Shown: piece after piece, positions 1 through 7,901 of the stretch
How positions within the stretch are numbered: position 1 is the first letter of the stretch
How the letters are laid out: every line of letters begins with the position of its first letter
Source of the DNA: Fodinibius salipaludis
GTDB taxonomy: Bacteria; Bacteroidota; Rhodothermia; Balneolales; Balneolaceae
Direction of reading: 5' to 3'
Assembly (NCBI RefSeq): GCF_002287075.1
Contig: NZ_NSKE01000005.1
Coordinates: 62,001-126,000, forward strand
DNA length: 64,000 bases
Position numbers and translations under genes: made by a program
The notes under the pieces: generated by a model
Told to the model about the DNA's origin: nothing
Database searches by the model: none
Seen by the model: the letters and a program-made list of their open reading frames with translations, nothing else

Positions 1-183
1 ACAGGAATGATTACAATATAAATGAGCGTTTTATTTGTCATAGTAAAGAGTAAATTTGTTTTGTGGAATGTATAAAAAATTAAAGGCCAAAAGGAATAAT
101 TAATCCAGTAAAATACTGCTAAAGAAGAATGCTATTTATTACCTTTATCCATCAAAAATTAGGAATAAAACTACCTGCTTTTT

Positions 184-1947
184 ATGTCTGTAACAAATGA
201 TGAAATTGCCGAACGCCTGCGTGAAATTTATCAACTAATGCAGCTTGCCGGTGAAAATAGATTCCGTGCCATTGCTTTTGACCGCGCTGCACAAACCATC
301 GAATCGCTAAACGAAGATATTGATGACTACATCGAAAATGATTCGCTGACTGACATTAAGGGTATTGGTAACTCAATTGCCGAAGATATAAAGTCGTACG
401 CACAAACAGGAACCATCGAAGTACTCGATAGCCTGCGCGACCGTATCCCCGAGGGCATTATAAAATGGCTGGATATTTCGGGATTGGGTCCCAAAAGTAT
501 CGCTAAAATTCACGATCAGCTGGGTATTTCTGAACTCGACGAACTCAAAGAAGCCTGTCAAGACGGCCGGGTAGCATCCCTCGACGGACTGGGAGAGAAA
601 TCGGCCCAGAAAATTTTAAAGTCTATTGAGTGGATGGAACAGTTCGACGAACGTTGTCGCCTGGATGAGGCCACCGAGATTGCAGAACCTATGTATGATT
701 TTCTCAAAGATCGAGAAGGCGTTGAGTCCATTGAAATTGCGGGCTCGCTCCGTCGATCAAAAGAAACTATTGGCGATGTAGATATTCTCATTGGGGCCGA
801 TGAAAAACATATTACGAATCTATTTGATGCTTTTGTAAATCACGATTTGGTCGTTGAAGTGCTGGGTCGCGGTGAAACAAAGAGCTCCATCAGAACCGAA
901 AACGGGCGTCAGGCTGATCTACGTATCGTTAAATCCAAGCAGTTTCCCGCTGCTCTGATGTACTTTACTGGCAGCAAAGAGCATAACGTTGTGCTACGTC
1001 AACGTGCCCGGGAACGAGGTCTCTCACTCAATGAATACGGGCTCTTCAAGCTTGACGACGATGGTAACACCGATTTTGATCAACCTATAGGCTATAGCTC
1101 TGAAACAGACATTTACGAACACCTGGATCTTCATTTTGTACCCCCGGAACTGCGCGAAGATCGCGGAGAGATCGAATTCTATGAATCGCACAAATCCATG
1201 GATTTGGTGACCAATGACGATATTCGCGGCGTTCTTCATGCGCACAGTACCTACAGCGACGGCAAATTTTCGATTAGAGAGATGGCCGAAGCCTGTATAG
1301 ATCGTGGCTATGAATATTTAGGGTTAACTGACCACTCTCAAACGGCCGCTTATGCGGGCGGACTATCAGTTGATGAGATAAAAAAGCAGTGGAAAGAAAT
1401 CGATGAGCTCAATAAAGAGCTCGCCGATAACGGTATCGACTTCAAAATATTTAAGGGTATCGAATCGGATATTTTAAACGACGGAAGCCTGGATTATGAG
1501 GATGATATCCTTGAAGGTTTTGATTTTGTAATCGCCAGCGTACATAACGGATTGGGGATGTCGCGCGAAAAGATGATGACCCGTTTCCGTAATGCCATCG
1601 AAAATCCCTATACCGATATTGTGGGACACCCTACCGGGCGACTTTTACTACAACGCGACAGCAGCGACCTGGATATGAATAAACTTGTCGAACTGGCCGC
1701 AGAATATGACACTGCCATTGAAATCAACGCTAATCCCCGCCGCCTCGATTTGGATTGGCGACACGGTAATAAAGCCAAAGAGATTGGATTGATGTCCGCT
1801 ATTAATCCCGATGCCCACAGTAAAAAAGGCATCGATTACATTCCCTATGGCGTGCGTATTGCCCGTAAAGCCAAGTTTGAGAAAGAGCGTATCCTAAACA
1901 CTAAAAGTGCTGATGAACTTATGGAGTGGTTTCAAAGCCACCGGTAA
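184..1947 (+). CDS. polX: DNA polymerase/3'-5' exonuclease PolX (pol beta family with PHP domain)
   Basis: A family X repair polymerase, expected to fill short gaps during base excision repair. The N-terminal 8-kDa and helix-hairpin-helix region covers about residues 1-150 and has IKGIGNSIAEDI near 58. The nucleotidyltransferase core has GSLRRS at about 187-192, the metal-binding pair DVD at 198-200 and a third aspartate near 245 (RQADLRI). A C-terminal PHP domain starts near 345, with HAHSTYSDG at 352-360 and LTDHS after it; in this family it gives Mn-dependent 3'-5' exonuclease activity. The length of 587 aa is close to the usual 570-580 for bacterial PolX, and all metal-ligand motifs seen are intact. 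The gene stands alone and runs convergently into the LacI gene, with only 3 bases between the stops. A TAAATTTG box lies at 51-58, but no good -33 element was found. Confidence 0.96.
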   Translation: MSVTNDEIAERLREIYQLMQLAGENRFRAIAFDRAAQTIESLNEDIDDYIENDSLTDIKGIGNSIAEDIKSYAQTGTIEVLDSLRDRIPEGIIKWLDISGLGPKSIAKIHDQLGISELDELKEACQDGRVASLDGLGEKSAQKILKSIEWMEQFDERCRLDEATEIAEPMYDFLKDREGVESIEIAGSLRRSKETIGDVDILIGADEKHITNLFDAFVNHDLVVEVLGRGETKSSIRTENGRQADLRIVKSKQFPAALMYFTGSKEHNVVLRQRARERGLSLNEYGLFKLDDDGNTDFDQPIGYSSETDIYEHLDLHFVPPELREDRGEIEFYESHKSMDLVTNDDIRGVLHAHSTYSDGKFSIREMAEACIDRGYEYLGLTDHSQTAAYAGGLSVDEIKKQWKEIDELNKELADNGIDFKIFKGIESDILNDGSLDYEDDILEGFDFVIASVHNGLGMSREKMMTRFRNAIENPYTDIVGHPTGRLLLQRDSSDLDMNKLVELAAEYDTAIEINANPRRLDLDWRHGNKAKEIGLMSAINPDAHSKKGIDYIPYGVRIARKAKFEKERILNTKSADELMEWFQSHR

Positions 1948-1950
1948 CCA

Positions 1951-2964
1951 TTACAACTTTTTCTCCGTCGAGCCACGTTTAACTAATATAGGATCAGAAA
2001 CCTGTTGTACAACAGGAGTATCGGCCGCCCCAATTAATTTGGTCATCTGCTTTATAGCTTTAACTCCGATGGTGTACATTTTTTGATCTATTGTTGTAAG
2101 GTCGAGATATTTGCTCAACTTTATATTATCGTATCCCATAACAGCCACATCTTCGGGCACATTGATACCTAACCGAGAAAGGGCGTACATCGCTCCAATA
2201 GCCAAGGTATCATTCAGACAAAAAATAGCCTCCGGGAATGCCCCCTGCTTATCAAATTTGTGGATGGCTTCGAAACCCGATTCTTCCGAAAATCCGGCAT
2301 GCTTGCTAATTGAACCCCGCACAAAATGTTCATCTTTTATCTCAATGCCCTGCTTATCCAGATAATCTTGAAATCCTCCTGTACGCTCTTTGGTCATTGC
2401 TGATTCTTCAGCTGCCGAAATAATCCCGATAGACTCATATCCCTGACTTACCAGATGCTCAGCTGCCAGATGACCACCTTGATAATCATCAACCTGAAAA
2501 TAACTGTACTCTGGATGAGTCGCATTTACCAGCACCGTTTGTACTTCGGTAGCCTGCAACTGTTTGTGGATACGTTCAGGAAGATCAATTGAGATAATGA
2601 CTAATGCATCAGCTATTCCTCGTCCGAAAAACTCTTTCAGACCTTTCTCGGGATCATCCGACCCGGTGTTATAAATCATCATATCCAGATCGGTACGACC
2701 AATCTCATCCTTGATTCCTTTAAGCACCTCATTAAAATAGGGAGTCGTGAATGATGGTACCACAACACCCAGGAGTTCTGTTTTGCTACTGGCCAGTTTT
2801 CGAGCCGTTAGCCGCGGGGCATAATTCATTTCGCGCATTGCTTTTAAAATACGTTTCTTTGTTTTATCAGAGACGCGCGGCGAATCATTAAGAACCCGAG
2901 AAACAGTAGCCGTACTCACACCAACTTTTTTGGCAATTTCATAAATGGTAGGTTTCTTAGCCAT
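1951..2964 (-). CDS. LacI family transcriptional regulator
   Basis: A 337-aa DNA-binding repressor or activator of the LacI/GalR family. The N-terminal HTH is clear (TIYEIAKKVGVSTATVSRVL, residues 6-25), followed by the hinge-helix region around 48-60 and a periplasmic-binding-protein-like effector domain from about 62 to the end (LGVVVPSFTTPYFNEVLKGI). The family binds sugars or nucleobases at the cleft; the effector here cannot be read from the sequence. No sugar utilisation gene is adjacent: polX lies downstream (convergent) and a CHRD-domain gene lies upstream (divergent), so the target is probably elsewhere or the gene itself. The LacI and CHRD genes share a divergent intergenic region of about 170 bases. 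Confidence 0.93.
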   Translation of the reverse strand: MAKKPTIYEIAKKVGVSTATVSRVLNDSPRVSDKTKKRILKAMREMNYAPRLTARKLASSKTELLGVVVPSFTTPYFNEVLKGIKDEIGRTDLDMMIYNTGSDDPEKGLKEFFGRGIADALVIISIDLPERIHKQLQATEVQTVLVNATHPEYSYFQVDDYQGGHLAAEHLVSQGYESIGIISAAEESAMTKERTGGFQDYLDKQGIEIKDEHFVRGSISKHAGFSEESGFEAIHKFDKQGAFPEAIFCLNDTLAIGAMYALSRLGINVPEDVAVMGYDNIKLSKYLDLTTIDQKMYTIGVKAIKQMTKLIGAADTPVVQQVSDPILVKRGSTEKKL

Positions 2965-3136
2965 AGCACAAACAATAATATTACTTTAAAAAGTTATCCG
3001 TTCCCTTCTTTATTCAAAAACAAGTCTTACAACACAAATTGGATAGTACATATTATTGATGAACTATTTAAACTGCAAAATAAAACAGGTATCTTTCGAG
3101 TTAATTATATACACATCACCACGTAGGATTAAAATT

Positions 3137-3595
3137 ATGAAACGATTATCGATTTATACATTTACGGTGCTGTTGGGGATATTCTGGATGTTAGGTGATA
3201 TAACCGATATTAAAGCCCAACAATCCAAAAAGATTATTTTGGCAGGCTATAAGCATAACCCTCCTGTCTCTACTACTGGGTCGGGTTTAGCCACTGTCAC
3301 GTTACATGGTGATACATTAACAGTGAAAGGAAAGTTTGAAGATTTAAATGCTAATTATTCGGGTGCTTATCTGATGGTAACCATTCGAGGACAGAGCGGC
3401 AATCAGTTACACCGTTTAAAAGCAAAGTTAAATGAGGACAAAACGGGAGGCAAGTTCATTGGAAAAGATAACCGATTTGTACTTTCACCGTCACAAAAAA
3501 CATTGTTAAAAAAAGGAGATATTTATATCAATATCAGCTCATTTGAAAACAAAAAGGGAGAATTACGCGGAAATATTGGTCCCATAGGGGGATGA
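3137..3595 (+). CDS. exported CHRD domain protein
   Basis: A 152-aa secreted or periplasmic protein. The open frame extends to 3056, but the ATG at 3137 is preferred because it starts directly with a signal peptide (MKRLSIYTFTVLLGIFWML, cleavage expected near IKAQQ). The mature part matches the CHRD domain: alternating beta strands (ATVTLHGDTLTVKGKFEDL) and the terminal GELRGNIGP, which is the family hallmark. CHRD domains occur in chordin and in many bacterial exported proteins; the bacterial function is unknown. The N-terminal part is short, so this is a single-domain version. The gene is monocistronic in appearance. Confidence 0.8.
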   Translation: MKRLSIYTFTVLLGIFWMLGDITDIKAQQSKKIILAGYKHNPPVSTTGSGLATVTLHGDTLTVKGKFEDLNANYSGAYLMVTIRGQSGNQLHRLKAKLNEDKTGGKFIGKDNRFVLSPSQKTLLKKGDIYINISSFENKKGELRGNIGPIGG

Positions 3596-3604
3596 TTATA
3601 TTTG
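3576..3604 (+). promoter_or_regulatory. Bacteroidota-type promoter for yaaA
   Basis: TTG at 3576-3578, an 18-base spacer, then TATATTTG at 3597-3604. This matches the TTG-N19-TAnnTTTG consensus of the primary sigma factor in Bacteroidota to within one base of spacing. It overlaps the 3' end of the CHRD gene and would give an untranslated leader of about 90 bases before the yaaA start. The motif is seen; its use is inferred. Confidence 0.5.
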
Positions 3605-3702
3605 ACCACCCTATTTCTATGACATGGAATGATCTTTTTTAGGAAACGGGTTATACACTTCACATTCAAAACACAAATATTAAACGCTGACAATATTATT
3701 TT

Positions 3703-4464
3703 ATGAAAATTGTTATTTCACCGGCAAAATCACTGGACTATGAAAGCGAACTGCCAACTGATAAAGCCACACAACCTCGTTTTTTAGATGAGGCAGAAAC
3801 CCTTAATAATGAACTGGCTCAAAAATCTAAAGATGAGCTAAAAGATCTCATGGACATCAGCCAGAACCTGGCAGATCTGAATTATGAGCGTTACCAAAAG
3901 TTCTCTACTCCTTTCAATAAAGATAACGCCCGCCCATGTATCTATGCCTTCAATGGGTCGGCGTACAAAGAATTAGATGCTTATTCCATTGATAAAAACC
4001 ATATTGATACGCTCCAGGATAGCCTGCGTATTCTTTCCGGGATGTACGGTATCCTTCGTCCGCTGGATCTGATGCAGCCCTATCGCCTGGAAATGGGCAC
4101 CAAAATGCAAGTTAATGGACACGACAGGCTATATGATTTTTGGGCCGATAGCCTTACCGAAGCCTTAAATAAAGAGCTTAAAGATGATGAGCTGTTCGTC
4201 AACCTTGCCAGCAAAGAGTATTTCAAAGCACTGCAGCCCGATAAGTTAAAGGTGGATGTCATCAAGCCAAAGTTCAAAGACTTTAAAAACGGGAATTTAA
4301 AAACGATCGGCTTTTACGCTAAGAAAAACCGCGGAACCATGGCTCGTTATCTCATCGAAAATAAGGTTGATAGCTACGAAGGTTTGCTGGGCTTCAATGG
4401 AAATGATTACAGCTACAGCGAAGAGCATACTGAAGATAAAAAAGAACCGGTTTTTATACGGTAA
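3703..4464 (+). CDS. yaaA: YaaA family peroxide stress protein
   Basis: A 253-aa member of the YaaA (DUF328/UPF0246) family. The diagnostic N-terminus (MKIVISPAKSLDYES) and the inner motifs NGSAYKELDAY and GMYGILRPLDLMQPYRLEMG are present, and the length is typical. In Escherichia coli, YaaA lowers intracellular free iron during peroxide stress and so limits Fenton damage to DNA; the fold binds DNA. The gene is preceded by a recognisable Bacteroidota-type promoter and followed by a strong hairpin shared with the convergent histidine kinase gene. Confidence 0.95.
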   Translation: MKIVISPAKSLDYESELPTDKATQPRFLDEAETLNNELAQKSKDELKDLMDISQNLADLNYERYQKFSTPFNKDNARPCIYAFNGSAYKELDAYSIDKNHIDTLQDSLRILSGMYGILRPLDLMQPYRLEMGTKMQVNGHDRLYDFWADSLTEALNKELKDDELFVNLASKEYFKALQPDKLKVDVIKPKFKDFKNGNLKTIGFYAKKNRGTMARYLIENKVDSYEGLLGFNGNDYSYSEEHTEDKKEPVFIR

Positions 4465-4480
4465 TAAATTTTATAACCAA

Positions 4481-4508
4481 GTAAGGACACGCTCCAGCGT
4501 GTCCTTAC
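4481..4508. terminator. perfect 12-bp hairpin between convergent genes
   Basis: Arms 4481-4492 and 4497-4508 are perfectly complementary, with a TCCA loop. The hairpin sits 17 bases after the yaaA stop and 32 bases from the histidine kinase stop, so it could end transcription from both sides. There is no long T run on either side, so a REP-like role or a hairpin protecting mRNA ends is also possible. Confidence 0.55.
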
Positions 4509-4540
4509 AATATAATCAGGCTTACTAAACTTTCGATAAA

Positions 4541-6652
4541 TTATCCCTTAGGCAAAGTCACATAAAAAGTTGTCCCCTCTCCTTCGGTACTCTCCAAGTC
4601 AATAGTTCCGTTTTGTTCTTCAACAAACTCCTTACACAACTGTAATCCCAAACCACTGCCCGTCTCATCATTAGTGCCTGGACGAGAATTTCCCTGCAAC
4701 AAAAAGATATCAGATTGTTGCTTCTTCGGAATGCCAATACCGGTATCCTTAACCTTGAAGGTTATCATGTTACTTTGCTCCTCCGCCATTACTGTAACGG
4801 CATCACCCTCTTTCGAAAATTTTATCGCGTTATTAACCAAATTTCGGATAACCAACTGTAACAAATTGGAATCTGCTTTAACCTTCAGGTTTGGTTCTAT
4901 CTCATTGGAAAGTGATATTGATTTATGTTCAGCCTGAAGGGAACAGTTTTCCAATACATCTTCCACAAGTTCATGAGCATTAAGTATTTCCAGCTCTATC
5001 TCCAGACCGGACATTTGACTATGTGCCCAACTCAACAAATTGTCCATCATGGTAATATTCTCCATGATCGACATTTCCAGCTCCAAGGCAATTTCCCTGA
5101 CCTCATCAACTTCAAGATCCTCATCCTTTAACAGATATAAAACGCCTTTCATAGAAGCCATCGGAGATCGCAAATCATGGGCAATAATGGCCATCATTTT
5201 ATCTTTAACCTTATTGAGTTCTTCCAGCTCTCTGTTTACCCGTTTCCGCTCTCTATTGGATCGATATAGGACAAAAATTAAAATCAAAATTATCGCAATC
5301 ACTAATGTTGACATCCCAATAAGCCAACTCTGAGCAGTAATACGGGCCTGTTGCTGCGCCTGTTTTTCCTGTAACAGCTGATTTATTTTTTGCTGTTGTC
5401 GCAAGCCTAATTCTGTCTCGGCCAGAGCCAGCTGCTCATCTTTCTGAACTTCAGTTAAACGGTCTGATACCTGTTTGGCTAACTCATGGTACTTGAGAGC
5501 CTGTTCAAAATTGCCTTCTTCCTTATATACTTCATATAGTTTTTCTGCGGCCGATATTCTAAATGGTGGAGAATCTACCTTCTCAGCAATCTCAAAGGCA
5601 TCATTATAAAAATTAGTCGAGGCTGAGTACTCCCCGCGAGCAGCCGCAACATCCCCAAGTCCCACAAAATTATGAAAGAGCCCAGCGGGCACGCTTGCTT
5701 TTTGGGAATACTCTAATGATTCTTGAAAATGTTCCTCTGCCTCATCAAGCTCTGATTTTTTTAAATGAAACATCCCCATGTTATGCAAAAGTTGGATAGG
5801 AGGATTATCGGGACGAATTTTATCATGGATTTCCCATGCTTCTCTATACAAATTACGCGCTTCATCATAATTCCCAAGATCACGCTGCGTGCTGGCCAAA
5901 TTATGTTTTGCCATCAATAATGTGTTGTGAAATCCCTGCTTTTCACTAACCGTAACTGATTCTTCAAGGTATGTTAAGGCATCCTCGAAATTTTTATCCT
6001 CAAAATAAAGATTCCCCAAGTTATTTAAGGCCGTAGCCAAAAAGCTGCTGTCCCCGACAGTCTCAGCAAACCTGATACCTTTATGGTACAATGAAATAGC
6101 TTCACTCCGATTACCCAGGTTCTGATAAATAGTAGCCTTATTGGAATTGATTGCAGCATATATTTTTGGGTTTTCCAACGAATCAATCAGTGACAATCCC
6201 CGATTATACGTATTCATCGCTTCGGGATACTTCGATTGGTAACGATAAGCCGTAGCCAGTAGATTTAAGACCTGGCTTTGCACTTTTTTATCTATTGAAG
6301 ATCGTTCGGCAGCCTGCTCAAGTACCACTCGAGCCGAATCGTAACTTCCTGCTTCCAGATAGTACTCTCCAAAAAATTTTTCAACAACTTGTAATAAATC
6401 AGAATCAGATATTGAATCAGCCACTCGCTGAGCTTCACTCAAAATATCGCGCTGTCTGCGAGTTTCTCCCTCTCTCTTTGCCTCTTCAGCTATTTCCAAA
6501 TACGAATAAACTAAGGCACTGTCAGTTTTAGCATTTTCTATTTTAATTTCTTCTTGCTGATTATCCTGTGCAAAAGCCTCGAAACCCGGCCAGCATAATA
6601 CCAACAGTAAAAGAATTATTGAAAAGCTAAAACAGGGTGATCGCTTGGCCAT
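4541..6652 (-). CDS. tetratricopeptide-repeat sensor histidine kinase
   Basis: A 703-aa membrane histidine kinase. It has an N-terminal signal sequence (residues about 8-28, ending FAQD), a periplasmic array of TPR repeats over about 50-400 (for example ATALNNLGNLYFEDKNFEDA), a single membrane span near 440-460, then a cytoplasmic kinase. The phospho-acceptor is in IAHDLRSP at about 490. The HATPase domain follows, with N box NLVNNAIKFS, DTGIGIP and GSGLGLQL. The region between the TPRs and the span is glutamine-rich and probably coiled coil. This two-step architecture is common in Bacteroidota. No response regulator gene is adjacent, so it is an orphan whose partner and stimulus are unknown. 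Confidence 0.93.
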   Translation of the reverse strand: MAKRSPCFSFSIILLLLVLCWPGFEAFAQDNQQEEIKIENAKTDSALVYSYLEIAEEAKREGETRRQRDILSEAQRVADSISDSDLLQVVEKFFGEYYLEAGSYDSARVVLEQAAERSSIDKKVQSQVLNLLATAYRYQSKYPEAMNTYNRGLSLIDSLENPKIYAAINSNKATIYQNLGNRSEAISLYHKGIRFAETVGDSSFLATALNNLGNLYFEDKNFEDALTYLEESVTVSEKQGFHNTLLMAKHNLASTQRDLGNYDEARNLYREAWEIHDKIRPDNPPIQLLHNMGMFHLKKSELDEAEEHFQESLEYSQKASVPAGLFHNFVGLGDVAAARGEYSASTNFYNDAFEIAEKVDSPPFRISAAEKLYEVYKEEGNFEQALKYHELAKQVSDRLTEVQKDEQLALAETELGLRQQQKINQLLQEKQAQQQARITAQSWLIGMSTLVIAIILILIFVLYRSNRERKRVNRELEELNKVKDKMMAIIAHDLRSPMASMKGVLYLLKDEDLEVDEVREIALELEMSIMENITMMDNLLSWAHSQMSGLEIELEILNAHELVEDVLENCSLQAEHKSISLSNEIEPNLKVKADSNLLQLVIRNLVNNAIKFSKEGDAVTVMAEEQSNMITFKVKDTGIGIPKKQQSDIFLLQGNSRPGTNDETGSGLGLQLCKEFVEEQNGTIDLESTEGEGTTFYVTLPKG

Positions 6653-6763
6653 TCAATTATTTTTTTATTTCAACCTATTCTATTTAGTGAGAGAATTCTT
6701 TTTGAGAAAAGACCATTCAACCCCAAGTTAATTGTAAGACCAAACAACAAACCATAATAAATA

Positions 6764-7735
6764 TTAGGTTCCTGCCTTGGCAGTCTTGCCCAACGGTATT
6801 TTATCTACCGCATCCAATGCGGGAGTAGGATCCCCCATAATATAAAAATGGATGCCCGGCGCGCCGCCCTCCAACAACTCGGTGCACTGTTGAGCCGCCC
6901 ATTCAACACCAATTTCTCTTGCATTACCGGGATTCGCTTGTACCTCGTTCGATAAGGCTTCCGGAATATTCAGATGAAAAAACTTCGGAAGGAAATTCAA
7001 ATGTCGCTCACGTGTAAGAACCTTTAAGCCCGGTACAATCGGGCACTCTATGCCGGCAGCTCTGCACTTTTCCACAAAACGAAAATAGGCATCGTTATTA
7101 AAAAACATCTGCGTTACGATATAATCACCACCCGCATCAACTTTTTCTTTCAGCCTTGCTACATCAAAATCCAGATTGGGTGCTTCAAAATGCTTTTCCG
7201 GATACCCTGCGACCCCCACACAAAAGTTCGTCTCATGAGCATTTACGATATCCTCCAGGTATTCCCCCTGATTCATACCCTTTACCTGTTTCACCAGGTC
7301 AATCGCATATTTATTATAGGTCCCATTTTTAATACGGGGAGTAGAATCATCAGGTGCATCTCCCCGAATAGCCAGCACATTATCAATTCCCAGAAAATTA
7401 AGTTCAATCAAGGCATCTTCGGTCTCCTCCTTCGTAAATCCTTCGCAAATTAAATGAGGAACCGGATCTACATCATATTTATGTTTAATCGCCGCACAAA
7501 GACCAATCGTCCCCGGACGTTTTCGTTTGATATGCCGCTTTATTGTTCCATCCGGTAGTTCTTCGTAATATGATTCTGCCGCGTGATAGGTCACATCAAT
7601 AAAAGGCGGATTGTACTTCATCACCTTGTCCAGCGACTCAAAAACCTTATTCACCGAGCCCCCTCTCTTCGGTGGAATGATTTCAAATGATATTAACGGT
7701 TCTGTTGCTCTTTCGTAGTGTTCAATTACTTTCAT
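6764..7735 (-). CDS. metF: methylenetetrahydrofolate reductase
   Basis: A 323-aa TIM-barrel flavoenzyme that reduces 5,10-methylene-THF to 5-methyl-THF, the methyl donor used by MetH. It begins with the family pattern ISFEIIPPKRGG at about 15-26 and carries LAIRGDAPDD, the conserved folate/FAD-site stretch, and VTQMFFNN further on. The length suits bacterial MetF without a eukaryotic regulatory domain. It is divergent from metH, so producer and consumer of 5-methyl-THF share one control region (7736-7901) that contains a foldable leader. Confidence 0.96.
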   Translation of the reverse strand: MKVIEHYERATEPLISFEIIPPKRGGSVNKVFESLDKVMKYNPPFIDVTYHAAESYYEELPDGTIKRHIKRKRPGTIGLCAAIKHKYDVDPVPHLICEGFTKEETEDALIELNFLGIDNVLAIRGDAPDDSTPRIKNGTYNKYAIDLVKQVKGMNQGEYLEDIVNAHETNFCVGVAGYPEKHFEAPNLDFDVARLKEKVDAGGDYIVTQMFFNNDAYFRFVEKCRAAGIECPIVPGLKVLTRERHLNFLPKFFHLNIPEALSNEVQANPGNAREIGVEWAAQQCTELLEGGAPGIHFYIMGDPTPALDAVDKIPLGKTAKAGT

Positions 7736-7753
7736 TTACTATACTTTTCTTTG

Positions 7754-7761
7754 TACCTTTG
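7754..7761 (+). promoter_or_regulatory. possible -7 element for metH
   Basis: TACCTTTG matches the Bacteroidota TAnnTTTG box. No clear TTG lies 18-20 bases upstream, so this is weak. Transcription from here would include the whole foldable leader at 7767-7857. Confidence 0.28.
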
Positions 7762-7766
7762 GGATC

Positions 7767-7857
7767 CAAAAACTTTTCTGCGGGTTACGCGATTTTCGCA
7801 GAGAAAATCTAACAGTGTCTAAGGTAATCACTTCGTAGCTTAGTTGAAAAGTTTTTG
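7767..7857. promoter_or_regulatory. foldable leader between metF and metH
   Basis: A perfect 12-bp stem closes the region: 7767-7778 pairs with 7846-7857. Inside are two smaller stems, 7779-7782 with 7797-7800 (TGCG/CGCA) and 7819-7823 with 7839-7843 (CTAAG/CTTAG). The outline resembles a three-way junction of about 90 nt. Being palindromic overall, it could form in the metH leader or, on the other strand, in the metF leader. I could not match it to SAM-I, SAM-II, SAH or cobalamin riboswitch consensus motifs. The pairing is seen; regulation is inferred. Confidence 0.42.
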
Positions 7858-7901
7858 TGCAACCACAAGTACCTAATAATCAATTACCTGGACGTTTTTA
7901 C

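Noticed and set aside
1-183. TAAATTTG at 51-58 as the polX promoter
   Set aside because: The box matches, but no TTG lies at the right distance upstream; left as unproven.
7767-7857. Known SAM or cobalamin riboswitch
   Set aside because: The conserved core motifs of these classes were not found; only the pairing pattern is supported.
7857-7901. GTG at 7857 as the metH start
   Set aside because: It lies in the arm of the leader stem; the ATG at 7902 gives the usual methionine synthase N-terminus.
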